Below are positions 36,201 to 50,200 of a DNA stretch of 64,000 bases, piece by piece (position 1 is the first letter of the stretch; each line of letters begins with the position of its first letter). The stretch spans positions 132,247,113 to 132,311,112 of the forward strand of contig OX104127.1 of the NCBI GenBank assembly GCA_944470555.2, given 5' to 3'. The notes beneath the pieces were generated by a model. It saw only the letters and a list, made by a program, of their open reading frames with translations. It searched no databases and had not been told where the DNA came from. The position numbers were made by a program, and so were the translations under genes. Origin of the DNA: Heterobilharzia americana (taxonomy: Eukaryota; Platyhelminthes; Trematoda; Strigeidida; Schistosomatidae).

Positions 36201-39200
36201 ATAATCGATAAAGATATGGAAACCCGATAGGCCATATATATATACCCGACGAAAAACACGGTTTAACTGAAATACGTATAATATGAGTATTTTATTTTAG
36301 GAACTAAAGGATATACAAAATAACATTACCTTCAACTGGTTAAATTTAAGTAAATCGCCTGTTTCTATATCCTGAAATTCAGCTAGAAGTCGACGTTGAA
36401 CAGAACGAGCTTCTCGAAACTGTGTTAATTGCTTTTTCTTGGCTTCTGATGCCTGTTCAGTTAGGCGTTCTTCAATATTTTCACCAAGAGCTAAATCGTA
36501 AATATTAGTATTGGAAAAAAAAGCAAAGGAAGTATAAAATCCCACTCAAATAACTGTTAACTACTCGATATGCTCATAATAAAAGGTTATCTAGTATCAA
36601 CCAATGAACCGATCGAATGTTGCCGTAAGTTATCTAAGGGATTGCACACTTGATTACCTGTGAGTTTATGAGACATAGAAAACCAATTGATAGGAATATA
36701 TGGTTCGAAATCGTTGCCAGTATTATATATCAAATCGTACATAATCTTATAATAAACACTAAACAGCATATCACAATAACTTCGCTTACATCTCGAATTC
36801 CCCTATTTCGTTTAGCAACTTCAGGTAATTAATTACTGCATTGGGTCACATACTATCCCGTTTAAGGCATACATCATAACCAAGTGGAATAAAGAAGAGT
36901 CTAAACCTTACACTTCAGTTAGTGAGTTGTAACTTTGATCAAAAAGATGAACGTCTTGTTAGACAAAACAGTTAAGAATTCAAAGAAAATTCTGTTTTGA
37001 ATCAACTACTTCACACAACAACTCTCTTTAATCGAGAATAGAACCAAATCCAGGATGTAGTCATGCAACACTATCTTGCTTATTACCTACTATATATAGG
37101 CGCAATGCAATGAAACAAATATGGGAACTATACTAAACAAAGTGAAAGTGTTCTAACATTAGGTAGCCAGAAAAAATATTGATTATGTTACCTATAAAAC
37201 ACAAATGACTGGACTATCAGCTATGGACTATTTGTTGGAAAATGTTTCTTCCTGATAGTCAAGAATATTAAACTTGTTAACAAGAACCCGCCTTCGTTGC
37301 TGACTCAAGTTATCCATTTTAGTGATACTATAGTTAGTTTCCCAAGAATCACTTTTAGTGAAGCGAGGACTGAAAAGGAAAACATCAAACCACCAAGCGG
37401 ATACAACTACAAAATCGCTACCAAACATGCTATCGACCCGATTCGCTGAGAAAAATGAAAATTCAGTCAGTTAAATGTGACTTAAGACATTGGCTGTACA
37501 TTGATTTTCATAAAATCGATAGTAGTAGTAGTAGACAGTAAATCTTTCTGTACGCATCACGGAATCGATACGGATCTACAACTTGCCCGCCTACGCACCC
37601 GTAACAAAAGTACAGTTTGATTGGTTGTCTATTAAGGACATATTAAAACCAATGCAACAATCACAGGTTACACAAGGTCATATCGTTTGATTGGCTTATT
37701 ATTTATTCAATAATATCAGACTTACAGTTTAAACACCAGTGTTAAAATACAGACACACCCTAAAAATATTTTACTTTGAAAGTGTCATTCCAGAAAAACC
37801 CTTAGAAGGCATGGTATATTAATGCTGTGTATGATAACAAGATGGACAGCAAGCAAATGGCATAGAGGAACAAGGTGAAGAATTATTACATTAAATAAGT
37901 AGTATAAATAGTATTTGTTGATCAAAGCGTTGAGCTGTTTTTTAATTGTGACTGTTATCCCGCCTGAATGCATATTTGGTGACATCGAGTATGTAACAGC
38001 GGATATTACTAATTACATTTCCAGGGAAATTTTGTGTTTATTATATATATTCTTTGTGCATTACCACAGTTCATACGTACGATGTGACTACACACAACAG
38101 GAAGCGATCAAACATATATGGAGTATGGTGCGTATCGCAGACAGTTATAATCAGTCATATATATATATACTTTTAAAAATGCCTAATAAATAAGTATACT
38201 TAGTCTTACAAATAGTCTTGGAGGATGAAACTACACATAAAAGCAGTGTTATTAACTCGTTACACCAGTGATTTAAACAACCCAAAGATCGATAAATGAA
38301 AAAAGTTCAATAACACTACCAACAGATCGTATGCAAAAACTGTATGTAACGTGTAGTAAATGCTAGGTAAGTGGTAGAATGGTAGTGTGGACTTTTTGTC
38401 TTACGTATATTTTACGCATAACAGTTGACATCTTAAAATCCAAACATATAGTTTCTCAACTATCTTCAACTTGTCATCAGGTTTAATCAACACCAATTCA
38501 TTATGTGTACTTGACATCCCAGAAACCAAAACTGCTTACGTAATAGAAGGGCATTATGTTTAGTTAGAAAATGTAGATACAGTCTTAATTCGGAGAGAAA
38601 CACAGACAAATATGTTATTGTAGTCAGTTGCTGGCATGTGTGTATGTGTGTATTTTACGGCTACTAGATAACAACGTTCCCTCCATTACTACCTGTATTT
38701 CATCACATGATAGAAATCAGTCAGTAATTCTATAGATTGGTATAATATTCCACCATGATACCTTCAAGACTTTATTTTTACTTCCCTCTTATTTCTCAAA
38801 ACAGATGACTGCTGAGTACATCTACTAGGCAACTAACTTATGTCTATTCTGAGTTGTAATAAATTTGCTTAACGATATTCTTTTTAAGGTGTATATGTTC
38901 ATTCTTCACATTGGAATGAAGATTAAATGGAGAGTAATACAGCAACTGAAAAGTATGTGAGCTCATATGTACTTTTTAAAAAAATAGAAAACCTGACTTG
39001 ATAAGTAAGCTAAGAATTAGCAAAAAAGATATTTGGTTAACTTTCATTTCAGATAGACTTTGAAACACATGAAAATATAAAGATGAAAGAATGCAGAGTA
39101 GTTTAGTCATTTACATACTTTATCATCATGTTATTCTTAAATTGTTGCACACTTAAAACATGTTTGCATAATAAGTAATGCAGATATCATAAGAAAAACT

Positions 39201-42200
39201 TGTAAACGAAGTGCCCTCAGCCACCTTGTGCACATCCATGCAATAGGCAATGAGCCATACCTATTATGTGATGGCTAGTGATACTACCTGACTGCCTACA
39301 CCTCAGGAGGTGGACTGGGGCTCGAACCCATGACCCAATGGCAGACAGTCATCTCTCTAAAGGATCACTGAGTCACAGCCCCACAAAAAAACTGGTATGC
39401 GTTTGCATACTATAGCACCATGGAGAACATCTAATGCGTGAAGGTCTATGATATTAATCAGCTGCCAAAAGCTAGAGGTGCACAGTTTGAACCTATGATT
39501 TAATGGTCGGTAGACAAAAAACTGGACCAACCAACCATGTCTGTGTAGACTTTTAAACAATACAATTGTTTTAATTATCACTTGAAGTAGTGAAATAGAT
39601 ATCAGAAGTATGACATCCTAATGAAGACTTCTATGAAAGACACCTATTAGCACCGGGATTCACATGAGTGGTAATGTTTTAAAATATGAAAGGCATCATA
39701 TACTTGTGTCTAAAAATTGCATTTACAGCAATAATTAATAAGTTGGAACTGAATAACACGTAACAATATTCATTCATAGTTTCAAATTTTTGATTCTTAT
39801 TGTGTACAATCTACTTAAAGTAGGGACTAACTGGTAAAGGAAAACAACATTCAAATAAATTCATAATTTCAAAGAAGTTGAAATGCATTCAATAACCTTG
39901 TGCTTATTCGTACAGTACGCAATGAGGTAGATAGATTGAGTGAAGGTTAATGATACCACCTGGCTGTCTAAAACTGAGTAGGTAGAGTAGGCTTCGATCT
40001 TGTGATTGAAATTCATCTTCCTTGACTCCATTGAAGATTAGTATTTTTTTCCTTTTAACCAAGATTCATGAAGCAGAATGGATGAGGTATTACACTGAAG
40101 TATATTATTATCAGTTATTTGATGCATCAAAAACGTAATTTCAATCTCTATTATAGTGTAAACTTGTATCTGTGATGCCTTTAAGATTATTCACTCTCAG
40201 CAATGTGCTGGGTAGCGTATTGTAAATAACAACTCGATGCACTTAACGAAGTTGTAATTAGAATGTAGGCTATAGAATTACTGCTAGACTCAATAATTCT
40301 GGAGATATTTCTCTTTGTGTCAATAAACTGTAACCTAGTAAAGAAATGAAGTTCCTACCTTGTAAAGCTACATCACCTCCAAGTTGTGCTTGTACTGTTG
40401 CAGGCATTAAAGGAATCGGTCGACGACGGCCATCTTCTCCAATCAAACTTCGGCCAACAGACCAAGGGCGTCTAAACCTTTCTTCCGAAGGCATTCGATA
40501 ATAACCTTGTGTTCGAGCAGAACCTAATGTAAACAAAAAGGAAATTTTAAAACCCTGAGGTTATTAAAAATACATATGAGAGTGGGATAAAGTAACATAG
40601 AATGAATTACTGAAATATGAATATGAACGAGGATAAGAAAAATCACTAAAAATATCAGGTGTAGATGATGAGGAAATAACATCAATAATTAACTGGTATC
40701 AGATGATTTTAAACGACAAATCTTAGCAAAAGTGATGCGTGTCATATTCAAAAAAGCACGCTGATACAGTGTCATGTCTGAATTTTACACTTTAGGTTAT
40801 TTAAAGGTATTTTAGATAAAACTTTTTTATTATTTTTTTTCCAATATGATCGAAATCTAAGTCGCCTTAATAAGTTAAACTTTATGAAAACTGAAATTCA
40901 CCTAATTCATATCAAATAACCTGGTAAAGCATATCCAACATGAAGTGGTGAAATTCAACTTCATAAAAATAAATTCATTCACATTAGCGTACATGATAAC
41001 CGAAATCATTTACAAATGATTCTAAGGTACAGAACAAAATACCTAAACGAAGAATTCATTACAGCGCTGAGAATGCTTGAAGGATTATTAAAATTTTATG
41101 AAGCGACAAGTAGTTTTAAAAATGATTATGACATACATAAAAGACAATCTAATTTGTATGTAGGTCGATCCAACTAAGGTAAATAAAAAAAATTGTTAGT
41201 TCCATAGAAATTTGGAGTAAATTCATGATGGTTTCAGAGAAGAGAAATTTTATTTTCGATGAAGTCATTTACTAAGCTGTCCATTCGTGAATATATGTTA
41301 CAGTGGGCAGAACATCCTAGAATTATTTCCGGTCAATGTGTGAAAGACAAGCCGACCCATTGGGCCATATCAATGTGTGTATACCAGTTTATTTGCTCTT
41401 GTAGAGCTGATTACATCGATTGTACCATGCGTCCGCTCGTAAAACGTGTCTGTGAACACTACCCAGCCTGGATGGCAAAGGGAGAACAGAAATATATCTT
41501 CAATTCAATAACAGAACACCTCGTGAACTCAGGCCACTTAGCTCCTTTCGAGAGCTCATTCAAAATTATCTACAGGGTTCGATCAAACGACTCAAAGGGA
41601 GTAAGACCAAGGCATCTATCTACAGCTGAAGCATTAGCCATCCAGAAGTTCAAACCAGCTTTATGCGTCCAATAAAGGTATGTCCAACTTTTATCTTTGC
41701 CATGGCCATCATAAAGCCTTGTCTGACAGATTCATTTTGTATCAGGTAACTACACATGTATTTCCTTCATACCTTATTCATTTTCCTACTCTATCATAGA
41801 TTTGACCTGCACTACGTAATTACAATCTTATTTTCATGATCCTCTGTTTATTTTCATACTGTCATAGGTTTATCCGGTATTACATAATCGCAATTTTATT
41901 TTCATAACCCTTCGTTCAGTTTCCAAATTTGCCATACATTCATCCTGTATTACGTAATTACATTTAATTTCATAATCCCTTGTCTATTTTCTCAATCTAA
42001 ACGCAAATGTGCATTCATTAACTTCCTTTTGTTACTCGATATATTTTGCCCCCTAACCGGAAATAATTCTGGAACGTTCTGCCCACTGTAACATATATTC
42101 ACGAATGTACAGCTTAGTAAATAACTTCGTCGAAAAGAAAATTTTCCTTCACTGAAACCACGTCTTGTCTTCTCCTATGAGCAAATGGGTGTACTCCGCT

Positions 42201-45200
42201 GTTTAAATTCAGGATGATGAAAGTCTTGAGCAAAATATGAGTGCGTAAAATCGTAACGTACAACACTAAACAACATATTGACTTTAAAACAGCTAGTCCT
42301 ATATAAAGACGTCACTTTCTACTACCAGAAAATGATTCAGGTGTAAAATATTTCTAATTGTGAACAATCTGAACTAAGAAGCGCTAAATTATAAAGTGTT
42401 AGTCATCTACAATACCCAATATGAGTAAGCGCCAGTTTACTAAGTAATGCGAACAGCACCAATTTTATACTGTGAAAATATCCTCTGCTTTAAAATGAGT
42501 ATCTTCTAGGGAGAGACTCTCTTCGATGAAGTCATTCACTAGGCCGTACATTCTTGAATATATGTTACAGTGGGTAGAACATCCCAGAGTTATTTCCGGT
42601 CACAGATCAAAATGTATTGAATAACGGAAGGGAGTTGCGCAATACACATGAGAGTTTATAATAAGTAAATAAACAAGGGATTGTGAGAATAGGAAGTATG
42701 GTTACGTAACACAGGATTAATTTATGATAGTCAAGGCCTTCTGAAAAGCCATGACAAAGACCAAAAGTTGAACTTACCTTTTTTAGACACATAGTGCTGG
42801 TTTGAACTCCTGAATGCCTAGTGCTTCATCTATACCCAAATGCCTTGATCTCATTCCCTTTGAGTGACTTGATCTAACACTGGAGAGGATTTTGAATGAG
42901 CTCTCGAAAGGAGCTGAGTTCGCATGCTATTCTATTGCTGAGTTGTAGATGGATTTTCGTTCTCCAGGTTGGCCAGTGTTCACGAGCACGTTTTACAAGC
43001 GGAATGCATAGTGAAACCGATATACTCAACTCCACAGGACCAGTTAAACCGGTGTGCACATGTTAATGTGACCCAACGCTTCAGTTTGTCTTTTACGCAC
43101 TGACTAAAATGTTTATTGCAGGAGAAAATGACTCGAACGTCGGTGGCGGAGTATGTTCTATTTAAAGATCTTGAGGTATTGAGGCATCATCGTGGATACG
43201 AAGCCCATTGGCTTTGTAAGACGTGCTCGTGAACACTGGCCAACCTGGAGAACGAAAATCCATCTACAACTCAGCAATAGAATAGCATGCGAACTCAGCT
43301 CCTTTCGAGAGCTCATTCAAAATCCTCTCCAGTGTTAGATCAAGTCACTCAAAGGGAATGAGATCAAGGCATTTGGGTATAGATGAAGCACTAGGCATTC
43401 AGGAGTTCAAACCAGCACTATGTGTCTAAAAAAGGTAAGTTCAACTTTTGGTCTTTGTCATGGCTTTTCAGAAGGCCTTGACTATCATAAATTAATCCTG
43501 TGTTACGTAACCATACTTCCTATTCTCACAATCCCTTGTTTATTTACTTATTATAAACTCTCATGTGTATTGCGCAACTCCCTTCCGTTATTCAATACAT
43601 TTTGATCTGTGACCGGAAATAACTCTGGGATGTTCTACCCACTGTAACATATATTCAAGAATGTACGGCCTAGTGAATGACTTCGTCGAAAAGGAGATTT
43701 TTCAGTATTCTTGCAAGATTTAGAATCGATGGTGTTTTGAAATTGACCCTAATATGAAGTATGCTATATATACACACATTATCTTAACATTTTAAATTCT
43801 AAAGGCAATAAAAAGATATTACAAGGTGAAAGCAGTAAACAAAAATTACCGGATAAATGAATTGGTGGTAGACAAGATGCGGGGCCAAGATGAACATCAA
43901 CATTATCCACAATTGTTTCAATGTTTTCAATTAAAGAGGCAGCATAGTTAGCTACTGTAACAATTTGATCATCAAGCTTCGGCCAACATCGTCTCGTTTT
44001 GCGTCCATATAATGAATGTATAGGAAGTGAGTAACTTGGAGAGGATTCCTTTTTACAAACTGAATTTTTGTCAGAATTATTCATGTTATTTTCATCAGAA
44101 GAATGATCAGTGGACTGATCAGACAAGGGGGAATAGAGATCATCAGAGTCAGATGATCGTGTGAAAGATCTATGGTGAACAGAAGAAATGTTAGATACAG
44201 AATGTTTTGAACGGGATGTTTTATTGTAGTGCCGCCGTGATGCTGATTTTCTCCGTCGTGATGACAAATTACGTGAGCTAACAAGTCGACCATGATCATC
44301 AATATAACTTTTTACAGTACAAGGATCAGCAACAAGGGTAGGTGGATGCTCTACCCAATGTGAAAGACTTACAAGTGTGGCAACATAAGGATTGGTATGT
44401 TCAGTACTTATATGACAATCATCTTTTTCGGAATCACGATATAAAGTGGCATTTAGTGGTGAGTGGCATTTGTTTAGCAAAAACTGGTAAGCTTCACAAA
44501 GGAAACCAAGATCTTCTGTATCCATACCGTGAAATAAAATGCTCTTTAATATCTATGAAAGGAAAACATAAAACGAAGTTACTTATTCGCTGCATATAAC
44601 GAAGATTTTACAACAAGCATAGAAACTAATCTGCTTTTTGTAACAGGAAAGAGTGAATCAGTGCAATGAGATTTATGTGACTCTTTAGAACTATTGTTTG
44701 ATAGATATGTTGGGTGTTTTCGTAATTCACAGATATTTCACTCGTTTTTATCCTATTTTTAAAACACTTTAAAATATGGAAGACAGTACTTTTGTGCATA
44801 TTTTTCAGGTAATTTGTAGAAGCTTTTTGCTAGAGGTTGCGATTAACTGAAGGAATCAACCTATCGCTCACCTTCACATTCTTGTGCAAACAACAGAATA
44901 ATTTCAACTTTAAATCTCTGTTACAATTTACATCACAATGTTATTAACTAATTTCAGTCTTAAAATTATCCAATGCAATAAATATTGTTAGAAAGAGTGA
45001 TCAAAGAACCATCATATTCAACTAGCAAGTATCGGTTAGCCAGATTCCTGGAAGAATAGTAACGGATAAAGAAAATATGGTTATGGTTTTCATCAAATTC
45101 TACTCAACACATTAATCACACTTGAATATATTTGCTAACGTCTAACAGTGTAAGCTAACTTGAGGATTTTTACGTTATGATGAAATATACACAAGCCTTT

Positions 45201-47165
45201 CTGTTCCATATTAGATTTGTTTATTTGATATATAGTGCACAGTGATACAGTATTATTTACTGTGTGCTATATATCAAATAAACAAATCTAATATGGAATT
45301 ACATTCTACCACAGTGCCCAAGTTTTACACTTATATCAAGCCTTTCTGTTAGTTGTCACTAACTAACTAACATCTATAAGTAAATAAGTAAATTCTCATA
45401 TTAGTAATTTAACATGAGAGAAGCCAGTTTACAGGCATCACCACATTGATATATGTTGGAAAATATACAAGATTTTACGGGATCTAAATGGTACGGAATC
45501 GAGATCATTAAATTAGATTAAAAACATCAGAAGATAACACAAGTCATGAAATGAACAAGAAAATACAACTTTTCAGCGTATACGGTGTTAAAGTTTGAGT
45601 CGTTTTCAGTCGTACTTTCTTTTCTCGCCATCAGTGGCACCAAGGCTGCGCGAAATTCTAAATTTCCGTTACAAGCAGTCGACTTGTTTGATTCGTCTTC
45701 GCGATGCCCGTCACGCTAGATAAACGCCTATTTTACCATAAATTCTTATGCTTATAGCTTCGAGTACCAGAAGAACCCACACTGACGATGTTGAAAACAT
45801 GTAGGTTTTCACATAATCACTTAATCCAAGTGAATATCTATTCAAGTGTTATCATTCACAACAACATAGATTTATGCCATCAGAATTAGATATTGTGGTG
45901 CAAAGGAATAAACATTTGAAAAAAAATCTGCGGACCAACGGCACTGAGTTTTCCATACTGTTCACGTTAAAGTATGCAGCGTTGTCAAGGACGTATATTC
46001 ACTGTTAGATGAAGTACTAGAGAAGTCTGTTTCATAGCATTATTGTGAATATGTTCACTTTAAATTTAACAGGTGAGTTGATCTTCTGGATTTTACTGCC
46101 TGTCCAGATTTTCGATGCCATTATGACCGTCCAGAAATTTGAGTAATTCGAGGATTGATATATGTTCATATGGTGAGAGGGTCAAATGAGTGAATGGTAT
46201 TGATAATTCTTGCTTATTGGACAGTAATTTACGTGGGAGCATAGTTTCATTGCTTCGAAAAGAAGTGGGATGTTTAGAATTGGTAACGTATCTATTCAAG
46301 TGCAGCGCAATACTGAGCCTCCTAGTTTAGCGGTCATATTATATTCAGGACTAGACAACATGAAATCGGTTACCGTCTAGTGATCAATCAATGAAATACA
46401 CTTGTTGAGCGAAGACAAAGAACTTAGCTCTGTATGATGAACAACATCTTAGATATAATATATACAATAAGATCATCTATATCCACACCTGGGTTTTTAC
46501 TGTAATTAAATGATTAGACGTGTTGGATTGTGATTTTTTAGATATTCATAGATAATATTTCAATCTTTCAAGCTTTTGTTTTAAATATTGTCTTTCTTCT
46601 TCTGGTGTTGAGTAGTTTAGTAACGTCATTACATAAACTTAAATGGGACAAGACAAAAAAATGGTATTATTTCCACTTGTTAGAGAAAAGGTAAATTTTA
46701 GATGCAGCTGAATCATTTGGATACGCTTTAAAAATGAGATGTTATTCAAGGGACTCAATGCTAGTAACAAATATCCTGGATAGACTTTCATAAATATATC
46801 TTGATGACTAGTCAGTAGTATAACAGACTTTAAAATGACAACTTTCTTTCAAATAAGTTTAAGACATGGGCACTGTCGTAGAATATATATTAGATCTGTT
46901 TATTTGACACATATAGCGCACAGTGATACAGTATTAGTTACTTGATGGTATTTCAAGCATAAATTACCATTGCTTATGATCATATCAATGTAAGTACACC
47001 ACTTTCGACATTTGATTTTTATACTCCTGTCATCTCATATTATTTGTTTTCCTTGGCAGTAAAATTTTCCATATCTCTGGTGTAGGTGTCACGTCATTCC
47101 TGCTGCATATGTTGGATGTTCATCGGATGGACAAAGACTATTCAGTAATCAATTTCTCTCTCTTC

Positions 47166-47218
<53 letters not shown>

Positions 47219-50200
47219 TACTTGACCTTCCATTCATTAACATGGAATTTGATAGATTAGATTATTTTGCTTAATTGCTTCTATCGGATCCTCAAGCTAG
47301 CCGACAAAGCTTATCTCTGAGTGAGCTTGTAGGTTTAAATGCCATTCTAATTCCAGCCTGGTTGAGAATCCTATGTCAGGTTTTTGATGTACCTTTCTTA
47401 TAGGGTAACGCAATGGAGGCTGTAAACCCCTTTATTATTCTAACAGGTATCTAGACTTCAAGTCATCTCAACCAGTGTCAGTTAAGACAGGTTTAGTCAA
47501 ATGTCTAAATGATAGAGCTAGAAAGTGACTTGTCAGTGCAATAGCCTAAACAAAGAACTGAAGCACATAAAAGAAGCACTAATAATTAAGTTATCCTCTA
47601 TAATTTATTAAGAAATTCGTACAAATACATAATAAACGAAATAATAACACTAACACGAGTAGAAAGGGTTTCACACCCTCCATTGTGTTACCCTAAAAGG
47701 AAGGAACATCATAAACTTTACACAGGATTCTCAAGAAGGCTGGAACTAGGGTGGCATTTAAACCTACCTACAAACTCATTCAGAGATAAAATTTGTCGGT
47801 TGGCTTAATAATCCGACAGAACCAATTCAGCAAAATAATCTAATCTATCAAATTCCATGTAATGACTGCGAGGTCAAGTACATAGGTCAAACTAGCCGGT
47901 CGGAATCATTTAGATTAGTGCGACATAGGAATTTAGCCAAATGTAGACTGAAAGACCTGAATATGATCAATATTCTTTGAAAAGTCAGCTATCGCAATGC
48001 ATGCATTAACACACAAGCAGACAATACAGTAGGATAAAATCACTGTACTTAGTTAGAAGAAATTGATTATTTTGCTCTGCGAATTTACACCCAACCTGAC
48101 ACGTCATAGAAATAATGCAACACCTATACCAGAGATATGGAAATTTTCACTACCAATGAAAACAAAGAATAAGAGATGACAGGACTGTCAAAATTAGATA
48201 TTGAAAGGAGTGTAATTCCAATGATATGATTATGAGCAATAATTTATACTCGAAATGTCACCAAGTAAATAATACTATATCATAAATAAAATATAAATAA
48301 AATCTAATATAAAACTTTTTTTAAAGCAAGAAAAAACTAATATACCAGTGATAATTTGGTGAAATGAATTAGTTAACATTAAAAAATACTTACATAATCT
48401 TCTTCAGATGCTGATCTTGGTTCAAAATGTAATTGTGACTTCGAAGAACCACGTTCGATACCTTCTTTTTGTACTCTATAAGAGTCTGCCAGAACACGAC
48501 CGATTTCTGACTTAGCTAGTGGTGTTAGAAGACTAGCAAGTTCACGTGAACCACGGACTTTTGTAGGTTTAGACTTTGTTTCAGTAAACCTTTGAGTTTT
48601 ATTTTCTCTAAGAAGTTTACTTGTTTTGAGTTCGGGTTTACAACTTTCAAGATGCTCTTCATTCTTCAGAAGAGATCCTGACATACTAGACCTTTTTGAC
48701 AGTTTAAACCATTCGGAAGAAAAATCACAAGAATCGTCACCACTGATATCACCCCCGTTGTCCAGATGATCAGTGTCCCAAGAACGTTTTCGTAAATTCT
48801 CTACTGTATTCAAATGACTATCAGTGAGGATTTCCTTAGAATTCATTTTCGATTTGTACTTATTGACACGTTTAGTAGATCGATAGTGAATAACAGATCC
48901 AATTTCAGGAATACGAAAGTAATTATGATCAGCAAGCAAACATTCAGGCCACATGTATTTGTCTTCTACAATCTAAAGAAAGTTTAATGTGAATGATAAA
49001 CAATTTTTGCTTACTTCTTCGATTTCTACAGATTCAGTCGAATCACTATCGGCATTTTCGTCATGTAGATTCTCCGACTTCCTCTGATTATAGAAGTAGT
49101 TATTAGCTGTATTCATACACTTCACAGGTAGTTTCAAGTCTTCATGTTCTTCTGACTAAAATTACGAAGACAGTACATATAATGAAGACTTATGCATGAG
49201 ACTACAGTAATACTATTCAATAGTTCGGTAATGTCAGGAATACGTATGTAATCAAGAAAACAAACAAATTGGGTATCATTTTCAAACAGGGACCAAATTG
49301 AAGATAATGATCTAATTTGATCAAAACATCAAGTAGATAACCTAAAGAACACAGAACAAATAGTCTATGAGATAAGCTAGACAACACCTCAAAACCTTGA
49401 GAAACACAAGAGGAAAAGGCAGGTGATGTGAAGTCGAGTTTTTTCTTCAGAAAGGACTCAATCACAATAAATGAGATCCTTCTGGAGAAAAATTTCTCGC
49501 CTCATTGGAGTCATCACTGAAGAATTCAGAAAAAAAATAATGAGATCCAACAAAAAATACGACAAATTATCATACCTCTGAACAGATACAAGGAGGAGCA
49601 AACAACTCTCTTAAGAATCAGAAAAATAAAAGAGACCGTAGTAGTTTCAGCTCACAAAATGTACACTACAGTTGGCATGGACAAATATGATTACATCAAG
49701 AAGGGGAAAGAATTCCTCATAGACTGAGATATATACATCAACTAGTCGAAACAAACCTTATTCAAAAGTTCAACACTCAAATCACCAATACCTAAGATAG
49801 GCTTCTTAAAACAGGAGAAGTTAGAAAACAATGCCAATGGTAAATGAAATCCACTGAACGGATTCTTATGAATTTCGATAGTAAACTGAAAATACACAAA
49901 CCAAACATCCGTCCATGACTAATTTTGTAACCTCCGGGTACTTCAGTCGATAATCTATCGAAACAACTCTTCAGAAAACAAAATTACCTCGCAGGATCAT
50001 GACAGTCCTGAATCAACTCTCTGGAACGACTTTTGAAAAAGATTTAGAATATTTATACTGAAAAAGATGAACAGAAAATAGCTAGGGACACACTGACTTT
50101 TCTCACTAATGATACGCATCTCTCGGAGCGTACATAGTTATAATGTTCAGGTTTGATAGAAATAATTAATCTATACCTTACAATATATTTACAAGTCTGC

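Noticed and set aside
41259..41675. Possible host gene of 138 codons
   Set aside because: It matches the C-terminal GIY-YIG block of Penelope-like elements and has inverted repeat ends.
44342..44599. 85-codon + strand ORF
   Set aside because: It is the antisense shadow of SETD1 exon V.
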